DNA from: an uncultured Phascolarctobacterium sp.
GTDB lineage: Bacteria; Bacillota; Negativicutes; Acidaminococcales; Acidaminococcaceae
Assembly (NCBI GenBank): GCA_900544795.1
Contig: UQWM01000006.1
Coordinates: forward strand, 1 to 64,000
Length of the DNA: 64,000 bases
Direction of reading: 5' to 3'
The position numbers and the translations under genes are program-made. Positions 18,201-25,792 of the stretch are shown piece by piece (within the stretch, counting starts at the first letter, position 1; each line of letters begins with the position of its first letter). The notes beneath the pieces are model-generated. The model worked only from the letters and a program-made list of their open reading frames with translations. It was not told the origin of the DNA and did no database searches.

Positions 18201-19543
18201 CCCGCATCCGTATCCGCTCACTGCTGGCAGCCATGCAGCAGCGGCTCGACAAAAAAGAGGAAGCAGATACCCCTGCTTATGTCCCGCCGGAATTCTCGAA
18301 ACAAATGCGCGACGACCACGTTATTTTGGCGCCGCAGCTGTCGCCGGTACACTTCCAGTTTATGGAAACAGCCCTGCGCCGTGCCGGTTACGCACTCGAG
18401 ATCGCACCGCTGCCCGATAGGGAAGCAGTTGCGCTGGGGCTTAAATATGTCAATAACGATATCTGTTATCCCGCAATTCTGGTTATCGGGCAAATGCTGC
18501 GGGCCATTACCTCGGGTAAATACGATCCCCATAAGGTCAGCATCGCCCTGTTCCAATCGGGCGGGGCCTGCCGCGCCACCAACTATATCGCCCTTATGCG
18601 CCGTGCCTTGCGTGACACCGGGCTGGGCTACGTGCCGGTATTTTCGCTGTACGGCGAAAAAAGCGAAGGCTTCGCTCTTTCGTGGCACCTGCTTAAAGAT
18701 ATGGTCAAAGGCATTTTGTACGGCGACCTTTTGATGCAGCTGCTGCACCGTGTGCGCCCCTACGAACAAGAAGCAGGCAGCGCCGATGCACTTTACAAGT
18801 GGATGTCGCAGCTATGCAAAGACAGCCTGGCCGGTTTGACGGGGCTATCCTTCGAGCAGACCATTAAACGGGTGACCCAGGCCTTTGACGCCCTGCCGCT
18901 GCTGGATAACCTGCGCAAACCACGAGTTGGCATCGTCGGCGAGATCCTCGTCAAATACCACCCGGTAGCCAATAACAACATCGTCAGCTATCTGGAAGCC
19001 GAAGGCGCCGAAGCAGTGCTGCCAAATATGATGGACTTCTTCCTGTACGCCGCCTACGACGAACAGGTCAAACGCCGTCTGCTGGACGGAACCTTAGGCA
19101 ATGCCATCAAATCCAAGCTGTTTATGAAGTTTCTCGACTACTACCGTAAACCGCTGAACATAGCCTTGCAGAAAAGCAAGCGGTTCAACCCCTATGAACC
19201 ACTGTCATCGCTGGTCAACCTGGCCGAAAAGCACCTTTCCACCGGCAATATGGCCGGTGAAGGCTGGCTGCTGACCGCCGAGATGGTGAAGCTGCTGCAC
19301 AGCGGCGTCGAAAACATCGTCTGCTTGCAGCCCTTCGCCTGCCTGCCCAACCATATCACCGGCAAAGGCATGATCCGCGAACTGCTGCGCACCCATCCCG
19401 AAGCCAACATCATCGCTTTGGACTGCGACGCCGACGCCAGCCAGGTCAACCAAATGAACCGCACCAAGCTGATGCTGGAAATAGCCAAAGAAAAGCTGGC
19501 GCGTGAGACACTGGCCGCCGACAAAACAATACTGCACGCATAA
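15293..19543 (+). CDS. Acyl-CoA dehydratase activase fused to 2-hydroxyacyl-CoA dehydratase-like domains
   Basis: The 1416-residue protein contains two ASKHA (BcrAD/BadFG/HgdC-type) ATPase domains. The first is about residues 5-265 (DIGSTTIKF, GGEDAKI, GVCAGGTGAFIDHMA). The second is about 320-575 (GIDAGSTTLKM, DIGGQDIK, NEACSAGCGSFIENFAQG). The conserved cysteines that share a [4Fe-4S] cluster in HgdC are present in both (SRCGVFA; VRCTVFM). A CGGCGNNC cluster lies near 605. A DUF2229 region and an HgdB-like dehydratase region (about 1000-1416) follow. HgdC-type proteins use ATP to drive an electron into the dehydratase. The fused giant form is widespread in anaerobic Firmicutes but its substrate is undetermined. 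Confidence 0.87.
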   Translation: MQQIYHVGVDIGSTTIKFVVLDTQQQMVYKNYFRHLSDPGAAFLQEIHKILAIIDGREFSLIFTGSAGFGFAERMGVPHVQEVIACRAALRALLPAAETAVELGGEDAKITWLGSSPEQRMNGVCAGGTGAFIDHMASLLGTDASGLGAMAERSGRIYPIASRCGVFAKTDVQALINDGVSKEDIAASILQAVVNQTIGNLSQGRRISGKVAFLGGPLHFLPQLRRQFTATLKLGEGEALVTKDADCFVAIGAALAGEGGELFSEAKLLLALQKLGDAPLDAVAKLPPLFSDAKDHEEFTARHARSKVERGSLADYTGRCYLGIDAGSTTLKMALLSEDGKLLWSQYSSNHGNPVQVAAAALSQLYSLLPPGAVIGGAGVTGYGEDMMKVAFGADFGEVETVAHLRAAQFFAPQASFLIDIGGQDIKCFFVKNGIPDRLMLNEACSAGCGSFIENFAQGLGMDAAGFAQLALQAREPVDLGVRCTVFMNSKVKQAQKDGAAISDIAAGLAISVVKNALYKVIRLRDADELGDTIVVQGGTFHSDAILRSMEQLTGKEVIRPDIAGLMGAFGAALLACDRCRQQSTLVDAKTLASFSYRSKSYRCGGCGNNCLVTAHYFPAGVFHTGNRCPRGAGLAAAATAAAPNMYTYKYQRVFDYKPLPLETASRGVIGIPRSLNMYEDYPFWFTLFTKLGYRVELSSASSKTLYESAMASIPSDSLCYPAKLVHGHIHDLLAKGIKKIFYPCIPYNEKECETANNCYNCPVVASYAESVHANMEELRVEDVQFIHPFLPLYNDKRLLARLAEVLQGEGIKSKELAAAVQAARAEQHDYKLEVKQMGHKLLKKVLDEHGHAVVLAGRPYHTDPEINHGLPEMIASFGLTVISEDAVADLPEEKREKLPVVVDQWSWHSRLYRAAEFVAANPELELIQLSSFGCGLDAITSDVVKEILERHHRLYTLLKVDEINHISSARIRIRSLLAAMQQRLDKKEEADTPAYVPPEFSKQMRDDHVILAPQLSPVHFQFMETALRRAGYALEIAPLPDREAVALGLKYVNNDICYPAILVIGQMLRAITSGKYDPHKVSIALFQSGGACRATNYIALMRRALRDTGLGYVPVFSLYGEKSEGFALSWHLLKDMVKGILYGDLLMQLLHRVRPYEQEAGSADALYKWMSQLCKDSLAGLTGLSFEQTIKRVTQAFDALPLLDNLRKPRVGIVGEILVKYHPVANNNIVSYLEAEGAEAVLPNMMDFFLYAAYDEQVKRRLLDGTLGNAIKSKLFMKFLDYYRKPLNIALQKSKRFNPYEPLSSLVNLAEKHLSTGNMAGEGWLLTAEMVKLLHSGVENIVCLQPFACLPNHITGKGMIRELLRTHPEANIIALDCDADASQVNQMNRTKLMLEIAKEKLARETLAADKTILHA

Positions 19544-19548
19544 AAAAT

Positions 19549-19576
19549 AAGCCGTATGTCTTACGACATACGGCTT
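19549..19576. terminator. Bidirectional terminator between convergent genes
   Basis: A 12-bp perfect stem (AAGCCGTATGTC/GACATACGGCTT, loop TTAC) has A-rich sequence on its left and a T-rich stretch on its right, so it can end transcription from both the activase and the convergent carboxyltransferase. Confidence 0.85.
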
Positions 19577-19588
19577 AAGTGTTTTTAA

Positions 19589-20935
19589 TCAGCGATGGTT
19601 TTTAAAATAAGCCAAAGCCACATCGGGGAACAGCGCATACGACAAAACATCGTCAATATCGGCATTAGGATAACCAGCTGCCGCCAATTTAGCCTTGATA
19701 GCTTCCATCTGCGGCGCGATATCATCGGCCGGACGGTGGTCGATCTGCGGCTCGTCACCAATAGCCAGCTTTCTTACCTCGGGGTCGATAGGAGCGGGAG
19801 TGCGGCCATATTTACCGCGTACAATGTCTTTAACCTCGTTGGGTATCATTTTATAACGGCCCAAAGTAACATTCAAAGCCGCCATCGAGCCAACTATCTG
19901 GCTGGTAGGGGTAACCAGCGGCGGGTAGCCAAGTTCGGCCCGCACACGGGGCATTTCTTCCAGCAGCTCGGGGTATTTATCAGCCGAGCCCATTTCCTTC
20001 ATCTGGTTCAGCAGGTTCGACAGCATACCGCCCGGTATCTGGAAGGTAAGCACCTTCGGATCGATGGGGATATTGTCGTTCAGCCCAAACTCCTTCACCA
20101 AATCTGCCTTCACGCCGCGGAAATAATCGGCAGCCTTATGCAGCTTGGGCAGCTCGATACCGGTATCGCGGGGTTGGCCCTGCAAGGTAGCCACAATAGC
20201 CTCGGTAGAAGGCTGGCCAGTGCTTTGGGCAAAAGGCGACAGGGCAGTATCTATCATATCTACGTCGGCTTCGATCGCTTTCAAATAAGTCATATCACCC
20301 ATACCACTGGTAAAATGGGTATGGATATCGATCGGCACGGTCAACTGCGTTTTCAGCGTCCGCACCAGTTTTTCGGCATTATACGGCGACAAAAGGCCCG
20401 CCATATCCTTAATACAAATCGAATCAGCGCCCATTTGCACCAATTCCTGGGCAACCTTCAAAAAGTCCTCGTCCTTATGGTAGGGGCTGATAGTGTAAAC
20501 AAAAGCGCCCTGCACGTGTGCTCCCGCATCCTTAGCGGCACGCATCGCACATTCCATATTGCGGGTATCGTTTAAAGCGTCAAAAATACGGATGATGGAA
20601 ACGCCGTTATCAACAGACCGCTTCACAAACTCCTGTACTACGTCGTCAGCATAATGGCTGTAGCCCAAAATATTCTGGCCCCGCAGCAGCATCTGGATCG
20701 GGGTCTTTTTTAAATGCTTCTTCAAAATACGCAGGCGTTCCCACGGGTCCTCGTCCAAAAAGCGCAGGCAGGCATCAAAAGTAGCGCCGCCCCAGGCTTC
20801 CAAAGCATAGTAGCCCATATCGTCCAGCTCTTCTAAAATGGGCACCATATCACTAATGCGCATTCGGGTAGCAGCCAAAGACTGGTGGCCGTCGCGCAAA
20901 ACAGTTTCTACGATCTTAACAGGTGTGGTATTCAT
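19589..20935 (-). CDS. Carboxyltransferase subunit of a biotin-dependent decarboxylase/carboxylase (OadA / PycB / transcarboxylase 5S type)
   Basis: The 448-residue TIM-barrel carboxyltransferase opens with VETVLRDGHQSLAATRM (metal-binding Asp) and has the HTHFTSGMG metal ligands near residue 200 and KDMAGLLSP, whose Lys is carbamylated in homologues. It ends after the barrel and its first extension, so it lacks the biotinyl domain present in full-length oxaloacetate decarboxylase alpha. The biotin carrier must be a separate protein. It would interconvert oxaloacetate and pyruvate with carboxybiotin. AAGGAGG precedes the start. No partner genes lie beside it, so decarboxylase, pyruvate carboxylase and transcarboxylase cannot be told apart. 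Confidence 0.9.
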   Translation of the reverse strand: MNTTPVKIVETVLRDGHQSLAATRMRISDMVPILEELDDMGYYALEAWGGATFDACLRFLDEDPWERLRILKKHLKKTPIQMLLRGQNILGYSHYADDVVQEFVKRSVDNGVSIIRIFDALNDTRNMECAMRAAKDAGAHVQGAFVYTISPYHKDEDFLKVAQELVQMGADSICIKDMAGLLSPYNAEKLVRTLKTQLTVPIDIHTHFTSGMGDMTYLKAIEADVDMIDTALSPFAQSTGQPSTEAIVATLQGQPRDTGIELPKLHKAADYFRGVKADLVKEFGLNDNIPIDPKVLTFQIPGGMLSNLLNQMKEMGSADKYPELLEEMPRVRAELGYPPLVTPTSQIVGSMAALNVTLGRYKMIPNEVKDIVRGKYGRTPAPIDPEVRKLAIGDEPQIDHRPADDIAPQMEAIKAKLAAAGYPNADIDDVLSYALFPDVALAYFKNHR

Positions 20936-21120
20936 AATAAACCTCCTTGTAATGTGTTGCTATACCTTTATTTTAGCACAGTATAGACAAAAATAAAAGA
21001 TACAACATACTGCATACACAGGAAAAGTTACCAATAAGAAACTTTTTTAATTATTAATAATGAAATATCTGGTTAAAAACTTTGACCAAGCAATTTATGC
21101 GCTTTTTAAATTAACTAAAT

Positions 21121-21149
21121 TTGCCAATAGCACAGTGTTTTAGTATTAT
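21121..21149 (+). promoter_or_regulatory. Promoter of the BI-1 family gene
   Basis: TTGCCA (21121-21126) and TATTAT (21144-21149) are separated by 17 bases, upstream of AAGGAGG and the ATG at 21182. The rest of the 246-base gap (20936-21120) is AT-rich, with no other feature I can support. Confidence 0.5.
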
Positions 21150-21181
21150 AATAATTAGATATTTTTAAGGAGGTCATAGAT

Positions 21182-21880
21182 ATGCAAGATCAGTCGTATG
21201 TAGAATCAGTTAAACGCACAAGTATTGTGCAAAGCTTTTTTTCACAAGTTTATGGGTGGATGTTTTTTGGACTTTTATCAACAGGAATAATTGCTTATTA
21301 TACTGCGAATTCAGCTTTTCTATTAAACTTGATCTTTAGCAGTAAAATAACATTTTATGCGTTTTTATTCGCACCCATCGTGTTAGTTATGATAATCAGC
21401 GGAAAAATCAATTCGCTAAGCGCAAGTATGGCAAGCTTTCTGTTCTTTGTTTATGCCGCAGTCAATGGCGTTACGCTTTCGGCAATTTTTCTTGTTTATA
21501 CACAAGACTCTATTGCAACGACTTTTGTGATAGCGGCAGGCACTTTTGGTGCCACGGCACTGTTTGGGTATGTTACAAAAAAAGATCTAAGTAAACTGGG
21601 CAGTATACTTTTTATGCTGTTGATCGGCCTGATTATTGCTTCTGTTGTAAATATGTTTTTAAAAAATGACACTATGATGTGGGTGCTTACCTATGCTGGT
21701 ATAGTGATATTTGTTGGCCTTACTGCCTATGATATGCAAAAGCTAAAAGAGCTTGCCTATAAAATAGATGAAGATGAAAACGATATCGCTAAATTTGCCG
21801 TGCTTGGCGCGTTAACGTTATACCTTGACTTTATAAACCTTTTTTTAAGGCTTTTACAAATCTTTGGTAAAAAGCGTTAA
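21182..21880 (+). CDS. Bax inhibitor-1 (BI-1/YbhL) family membrane protein
   Basis: The 232-residue protein has about seven hydrophobic segments spread from residue 20 to 225. The C-terminal family signature GLTAYDMQKLKELA, then FAVLGALTLYLDFINLFLRLLQIFG, is typical of the BI-1/TMBIM family; BsYetJ of this family is a pH-sensitive calcium leak channel. A strong AAGGAGG lies eight bases before the ATG. Codon use is more AT-rich than in the preceding genes. The physiological role here is unknown. Confidence 0.9.
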   Translation: MQDQSYVESVKRTSIVQSFFSQVYGWMFFGLLSTGIIAYYTANSAFLLNLIFSSKITFYAFLFAPIVLVMIISGKINSLSASMASFLFFVYAAVNGVTLSAIFLVYTQDSIATTFVIAAGTFGATALFGYVTKKDLSKLGSILFMLLIGLIIASVVNMFLKNDTMMWVLTYAGIVIFVGLTAYDMQKLKELAYKIDEDENDIAKFAVLGALTLYLDFINLFLRLLQIFGKKR

Positions 21881-22014
21881 AGCACAGCATACCAAAATAA
21901 TCAATGCAGCCTGCGCAGCTTAATAATAAAAACAATAGCTTTCTTTAGGTTAAGTTTTAGTGTATTATAAAACTAATGACGCAGCAGTAAAAGCGAAAAG
22001 GCAGGTGCATAAAA

Positions 22015-22497
22015 ATGAAAAAAGTAAACCCACAATATGCCCAGGCAGTGATGCAGATCGCCAACAAAGCGCCGTATCTTACCTTGCTGGGTATGCAAAT
22101 ATGCGAGCTTGATTACGGCTATTGCAGGCTAACGACCCGGCTCAGCGACAAGCTCAACAATCCTTTCGGCTCCCTGCATGGCGGCGTGTTCTCGTCCATT
22201 TTGGATACCGCCACCTTTTGGGCGCTTTATTGCAGTATGGACGAAGGCGACGGCATTACTACCATCGACTTGCAGATAAATAACCTGGCGGCTATCAACA
22301 CCGGCACTATCATCGCCGAAGGGCGGCAGCTAAAATTTGGCCGTACCATTGGCCTTGCCGAAGCCACCTTAAAAGACGCCAGCGGCAAGCTGCTGGCCTA
22401 CGGCACCTCCAAAATGCTTGTATCGCACGGCTTGCAGTCTATCGACCAGGCCGTTGATAAAGCAGGCTTTGAGACCCTGCCGCCTAAATTTTTATAA
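22015..22497 (+). CDS. PaaI-family hotdog thioesterase
   Basis: The 160-residue single-domain hotdog protein carries the PaaI signature NPFGSLHGGVFSSILDTATFWALY, with the HGG loop and the acidic residue on the central helix that positions catalytic water. It ends with the GRTIGLAEATLKDASGKLLAYGTSKM strand pair of the family. It likely hydrolyses an acyl-CoA, substrate unknown. It is followed 26 bases later by a tautomerase gene, and the two share a terminator, suggesting a two-gene transcript. Confidence 0.84.
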   Translation: MKKVNPQYAQAVMQIANKAPYLTLLGMQICELDYGYCRLTTRLSDKLNNPFGSLHGGVFSSILDTATFWALYCSMDEGDGITTIDLQINNLAAINTGTIIAEGRQLKFGRTIGLAEATLKDASGKLLAYGTSKMLVSHGLQSIDQAVDKAGFETLPPKFL

Positions 22498-22523
22498 ACA
22501 GGGCTACAGGAAGGAGCATCACC

Positions 22524-22727
22524 ATGCCATATGTAAACATCAAAATCACTAAAGATGGCGTCACCCAGCAGCAAAAAGAGCAGCTTATTAAAGGCGTTAC
22601 GCAGGTACTGACAGACGTGCTGGGCAAACACCCCAAAAGCACCTATGTAGTTATCGACGAAGTAGAACTGGGTAATTGGGGCGCCGGCGGCGAATCGCTG
22701 GAAAGCTTGTTGAACAGAAAAAACTGA
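22524..22727 (+). CDS. 4-oxalocrotonate tautomerase-family protein
   Basis: The 67-residue protein begins MPYVNIKIT, leaving the catalytic Pro at position 2 as N-terminus after Met removal. The length (62-70) and the pattern KEQLIKGVTQVLTDVLGK...TYVVIDEVELGNWGAGG are those of 4-OT family tautomerases. It would act as a hexamer on an enol/keto substrate. AAGGAG precedes the start, and it is likely co-transcribed with the thioesterase. Confidence 0.87.
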   Translation: MPYVNIKITKDGVTQQQKEQLIKGVTQVLTDVLGKHPKSTYVVIDEVELGNWGAGGESLESLLNRKN

Positions 22728-22766
22728 AGACATACTTAAAATAAAACCAAAGCAAAAAAACACAAT

Positions 22767-22804
22767 AAAAGCCCGTGTAGTTCATTTGAACTGCACGGGC
22801 TTTT
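22767..22804. terminator. Bidirectional terminator after the tautomerase gene
   Basis: A long stem (GCCCGTG with TAGTTCA, pairing with TGAACT and GCACGGGC across a short T loop) has AAAA upstream and TTTT downstream. It serves the tautomerase on the plus strand and the sigma-factor operon on the minus strand. Confidence 0.88.
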
Positions 22805-22809
22805 GCCGT

Positions 22810-23196
22810 TTATGGATCGGGTGCGATAGGGATAGTATACCTGTGCTGCAAATGCTCTATCAGCTCGCGGATACGGCGCTTGCTGTTGGCCCTGTCGCAG
22901 GCATGCAGGGCAGGGGAGTCACTGGCCTCTGCATTTGCCAGCCGTGCTTGCAGCTTTAGCCTGGCCCTGGCCTCGGCCAAAGCCTCGTCCATATCGTACA
23001 AACGTGGAAAGTGCCTGCCAGCAGCCAAAGTTTTGGCGCACTGCATAAACAGTGCTGCGTCAGTATCCTTATACCGCTCCAGCCATACCTGCTGTATACG
23101 CCTGCGCTCGCAAGCAGTATCGCAGGGCAAATAAAGCCCCGCTGCCCGCCAGCTTTCTATAGCCTCGGTAATATGCCTGAACCCTGTTAGCACCAT
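22810..23196 (-). CDS. Hypothetical protein translationally coupled to a sigma factor
   Basis: The 128-residue, mostly helical, Arg/Leu/Ala-rich protein has no signal peptide. Its ATG overlaps the stop of the upstream sigma-factor gene (TAATG), so the two are translationally coupled. The stretch WLERYKDTDAALFMQCAKTLA faintly recalls the core of phage helicase-loader/inhibitor proteins, but I would not assign that function. An anti-sigma or co-regulator role is possible from position alone; nothing in the sequence shows it. Confidence 0.62.
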   Translation of the reverse strand: MVLTGFRHITEAIESWRAAGLYLPCDTACERRRIQQVWLERYKDTDAALFMQCAKTLAAGRHFPRLYDMDEALAEARARLKLQARLANAEASDSPALHACDRANSKRRIRELIEHLQHRYTIPIAPDP

Positions 23197-23792
23197 TACA
23201 CCCTTACCCCCAAAAGCAGCTGCAATTTTTCTATCGCCCGGCTGCGGTGCAGGCTTACCGTTCTTTGGTCAAGATGCAGCTCGCCGCTAAGCTGCACCAC
23301 CGTTTTGCCCTCCAGCAGCAGCCCCCTCATCACCAGCCGCTGACGTGGCGACAGCATGGGAAAACACTGGCGCACCAGCCAAAGCCGCAGCCTGTCCTGC
23401 TCCGAAAGCTGGTACTCGTGGTACGCCCTGGCCTCCAGCGCCAGCATGCCTGCCTTACTGCTGCCGCTTTCCATAAAATCCGCAGTCACCTGCCGCCGCA
23501 TCGCCGTGCGCAGCTCGGTACGCATCTTATTGGCAGCAAAGGCCACAAAACGGTGTATATCGTCGCCTTCGTGCCAATCGCAAATCGCCCGCAAAACACC
23601 CAGCCGTGCCAGCTGCACAGCATCCTCCTCGCCAAGCCTGTCAATGCAGCCGCTTTGGTAAGCCAGTTTAAAGCCCAGCTTGCGCAAACACTGCAAAATC
23701 TCCAGCTGGGCAGGCTCACTGCCGGCCTTAGCCTCCTTCAGCAAAAATTCAAAATCCGGTAAAAGCTTACGGCTTGCCGATACTTTCTTCAA
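23196..23792 (-). CDS. Small sigma-70-like RNA polymerase sigma factor
   Basis: The 198-residue protein has a region-2-like helical domain (about residues 10-105, GFKLAYQSGCIDRLGEEDAV through FAANKMRTELRTAMRR) and a region-4 helix-turn-helix near the C-terminus (LSPRQRLVMRGLL, then LDQRTVSLHRSRAIEKL). The start is placed at the TTG at 23792 because AAGGAG lies nine bases upstream. The frame stays open to 24059, but that extension runs antisense to an autotransporter remnant and is not sigma-like. It is coupled to the next gene. The regulon is unknown. Confidence 0.75.
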   Translation of the reverse strand: MKKVSASRKLLPDFEFLLKEAKAGSEPAQLEILQCLRKLGFKLAYQSGCIDRLGEEDAVQLARLGVLRAICDWHEGDDIHRFVAFAANKMRTELRTAMRRQVTADFMESGSSKAGMLALEARAYHEYQLSEQDRLRLWLVRQCFPMLSPRQRLVMRGLLLEGKTVVQLSGELHLDQRTVSLHRSRAIEKLQLLLGVRV

Positions 23793-23812
23793 ATAAAACA
23801 GCTCCTTAGTCT

Positions 23813-23824
23813 GTATAGCTATAC
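23813..23824. repeat. 12-bp perfect palindrome at the sigma/autotransporter junction
   Basis: GTATAGCTATAC is its own reverse complement. It lies just upstream of the sigma factor's AAGGAG and at the point where the truncated autotransporter frame begins. It could be an operator of the sigma gene or a recombination scar. Confidence 0.6.
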
Positions 23825-24458
23825 TGATGGTACCAGCAGCTATAACCGTGGCACGGGCGATAACAGCAGCAAGTCGATCAACTTCTATACCACGCAAATG
23901 GGCAGTAAGGGCCATTACCTTGATGTGGTGTTTAAGGTGAGCAATATGGATAACGATTTTAACGTTTACGATACCAACAGTAATAAGATCACCGGCGATG
24001 CTAACAATACCGGCGTATCGCTGAGTGCTGAGTACGGACGCAAAAACGACCTGAAGCATGGCTGGTACATCGAGCCGCAGGCACAGTTTACTTTAGGTTA
24101 CCTGGGCGGCGATAACTACTTTACCAGTAATGGTATCGAAGTTTCGCAAAGCGGGATCAAGAGCGCTGTAGGCCGCATCGGATTCAATATCGGCAAAGAG
24201 GTGGGCAGCAGGGGCATTGTTTATGCCAAGGCTAATTTGCTGCACGAGTTCGGCGGCGGTTATGATGTAACGATGAGTGACAGCAGCGGACAGTTAAAAA
24301 CCAGCGATACCTTTAATGATATCTGGTTTGAATACGGTGTTGGCGCGGCAGTTGCCACCGGCAAAAACAGCCATATCTATTTAGATGTAGAACGCAGCGC
24401 AGGCAGCGATTTTACGAAAGACTGGCAGTGGAACGTCGGCGCCAGATGGACCTTCTAA
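23814..24458 (+). pseudogene. 5'-truncated autotransporter, C-terminal beta-barrel only
   Basis: The reading frame YSYTDGTSSYNRG... (from about 23814) through the ATG at 23898 to 24458 encodes alternating amphipathic strands, with repeats such as VSLSAEYGRKND, GWYIEPQAQFTLGYL and VGRIGFNIGKE. It ends in WNVGARWTF, a C-terminal aromatic as required for BAM-dependent insertion. This is the last three-quarters of an autotransporter barrel; the passenger domain, signal peptide and first strands are missing. The upstream sequence is the sigma-factor gene on the other strand. No ribosome-binding site precedes the ATG at 23898. It shows that the host has an outer membrane. Confidence 0.82.
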
Positions 24459-24521
24459 GCATTGTTATAGGGGAATATTAACAACGCATAGAACCATGGG
24501 GGACTGACGGCTACAAATGAA

Positions 24522-24564
24522 AACCGCAGAAACAGTGCAGAAATAAAAGCTGCTGTTTCTGCGG
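24522..24564. repeat. 12-bp inverted repeat without T-tail
   Basis: CCGCAGAAACAG at 24522-24533 pairs perfectly with CTGTTTCTGCGG at 24553-24564 across a 19-base loop. No T-run follows. It lies in the 177-base gap after the autotransporter remnant and could be an RNA hairpin protecting an mRNA end or a leftover of a repeat element. Confidence 0.6.
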
Positions 24565-24596
24565 CGCAGTCAAAATAGGAATAAGCTTAAAACATA

Positions 24597-24628
24597 AAAA
24601 CCACTCAACTTTACGGTTGAGTGGTTTT
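24597..24628. terminator. Bidirectional terminator
   Basis: A 9-bp perfect stem (CCACTCAAC/GTTGAGTGG) is flanked by AAAA on the left and TTTT on the right, between the autotransporter remnant and the convergent small gene. Confidence 0.85.
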
Positions 24629-24635
24629 GCGTTAT

Positions 24636-24872
24636 TTAGTCCCAGCGTTTTAAAATATCGGCGACTATTTCTTTGTCCGTTCTTTTGCGCTTTTTCTTTT
24701 CAAAATTACGGTAGTTGTTGTCGCGGTGGTCGGTAGAGTAATCTGCATAATCTGTGTCGTTTTTTTCGTATTGCTCGTAGCTGCGGTTGTAGTCGCCGTG
24801 GCCGTCGTCCAAAAGCAGCGGCACCAAGCCGCCCTCGGCAGGCAGGTTAAAGTATAGCGTCAGGTTTTCCAT
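24636..24872 (-). CDS. Hypothetical 78-residue charged protein
   Basis: The protein is short and hydrophilic: an initial hydrophobic patch (LTLYFNLPAEGGLVPLLL), then a Tyr/Asp/Asn-rich stretch and a Lys/Arg cluster (EKKKRKRTDKEI). GGAGG lies before the ATG and a terminator follows its stop, which supports a real gene. I recognise no family. Confidence 0.55.
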   Translation of the reverse strand: MENLTLYFNLPAEGGLVPLLLDDGHGDYNRSYEQYEKNDTDYADYSTDHRDNNYRNFEKKKRKRTDKEIVADILKRWD

Positions 24873-24950
24873 ACAGGCCTCCGTAATCAGTGGTTATTAT
24901 GTATCTATTTTAGCACGGCTGGCCAGGCTAGTAAATGCTTTGGCAGGCGA

Positions 24951-24979
24951 TTGACAAAATGCGGCGGCGGTTATACCAT
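24951..24979 (+). promoter_or_regulatory. Promoter of the L,D-transpeptidase gene
   Basis: TTGACA (24951-24956) and TACCAT (24974-24979) have a 17-base spacer. It is 24 bases before the start codon. Confidence 0.55.
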
Positions 24980-25002
24980 AAATACATAAAGGGGTTGTTG
25001 CT

Positions 25003-25668
25003 ATGACTAAATCGTATAAAGAACAATTTAAAGAGGAAAGCGCCAGACGCAAACAGCGTCAACAGAAACGGATGGCGATTTTAATAATTCTGATTGGCGT
25101 ACTGGTATCGGGTGCTTTATGGTATTTAGACAGCCTTAGCAAAGAACGGCAGGTGCCGCCGCAGCAAGCAGTGCCGCCGGTTGAGCAGGCTAAGGAAGAG
25201 CCTAAAGCAGTGCCGCCGGAGGTGCCCAAGCAGGAAGAACCGAAACAGGCTGAAGCTGATAAGCCCGCTTACGGCATTATTATTGATAAAAGTGATTATA
25301 AACTATATTTGATGCAGGACGATAAAGTTGTTAAAGCGTGGGGCGTCGCCGTTGGCGCAAAACCCGGGCAAAAACAGAAGGCGGGCGATATGACCACGCC
25401 GACAGGGCATTTTGAGGTGGACGAAGTTTTGGATGCTTCCTACTGGACGCACGATTTTGGCGACGGTAAGGGCGAGATCAAGGGGGCTTACGGGCCGAAC
25501 TTTATTTCGCTGGTGACAGGCTGGGACGGTATCGGTATCCACGGTACCCATGATCCGGCTTCTATCGGTACGATGGCGTCGGAAGGCTGCGTGCGCATGC
25601 GTAATGCAGAGCTGCTGGAGCTGCTGCCCTACGTCAAAGTAGGTACCGCAGTAACGGTCAGGGAGTAA
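25003..25668 (+). CDS. L,D-transpeptidase (YkuD domain), membrane-anchored
   Basis: The 221-residue protein has a short cytoplasmic Lys/Arg-rich start and one membrane segment (MAILIILIGVLVSGALWYL, about residues 24-42). A Pro/Glu-rich linker (about 45-88) and a YkuD catalytic domain (about 90-221) follow. The active-site motif reads HGTHDPASIG then SEGCVRM, with the nucleophilic Cys and the His in place. Such enzymes form 3-3 peptidoglycan cross-links or attach outer-membrane proteins to the wall, the latter relevant in a diderm. It has its own promoter and lies just before tRNA-Val. Confidence 0.92.
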   Translation: MTKSYKEQFKEESARRKQRQQKRMAILIILIGVLVSGALWYLDSLSKERQVPPQQAVPPVEQAKEEPKAVPPEVPKQEEPKQAEADKPAYGIIIDKSDYKLYLMQDDKVVKAWGVAVGAKPGQKQKAGDMTTPTGHFEVDEVLDASYWTHDFGDGKGEIKGAYGPNFISLVTGWDGIGIHGTHDPASIGTMASEGCVRMRNAELLELLPYVKVGTAVTVRE

Positions 25669-25675
25669 AACGTCC

Positions 25676-25704
25676 TTGACAAAATGACGATTCTACGCTA
25701 AAAT
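25676..25704 (+). promoter_or_regulatory. Promoter of tRNA-Val
   Basis: TTGACA (25676-25681) and TAAAAT (25699-25704) with a 17-base spacer end 11 bases before the tRNA. This is a near-consensus promoter, as expected for a stable RNA gene. Confidence 0.8.
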
Positions 25705-25715
25705 AACATCGTTGC

Positions 25716-25792
25716 GGAACTATAGCTCAGTTGGTTAGAGTACCTCGTTGACATCGAGGGGGTCACTGGTTCGAGTCCAGTTAGTTCCACCA
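25716..25792 (+). tRNA. tRNA-Val (GAC), prophage integration site
   Basis: The tRNA is complete. The acceptor GGAACTA pairs with TAGTTCC, the anticodon loop TTGACAT gives GAC (valine), the T-loop is GTTCGAGTC and CCA is encoded. Its last 8 bases belong to the prophage attachment core, so the gene is left whole by integration. Its original terminator now lies 33.5 kb away, after the right attachment site. The stop codon of the phage integrase, on the other strand, falls inside its 3' end. Confidence 0.95.

Noticed and set aside
19595..20575. 326-residue plus-strand frame
   Set aside because: It is the mirror of the carboxyltransferase gene, with His/Arg/Gln-rich composition typical of antisense frames.
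23793..24059. N-terminal extension of the sigma-factor frame
   Set aside because: It is antisense to the autotransporter barrel, has Val/Ile/His-rich composition unlike a sigma factor, and a TTG with a good AAGGAG lies at 23792.
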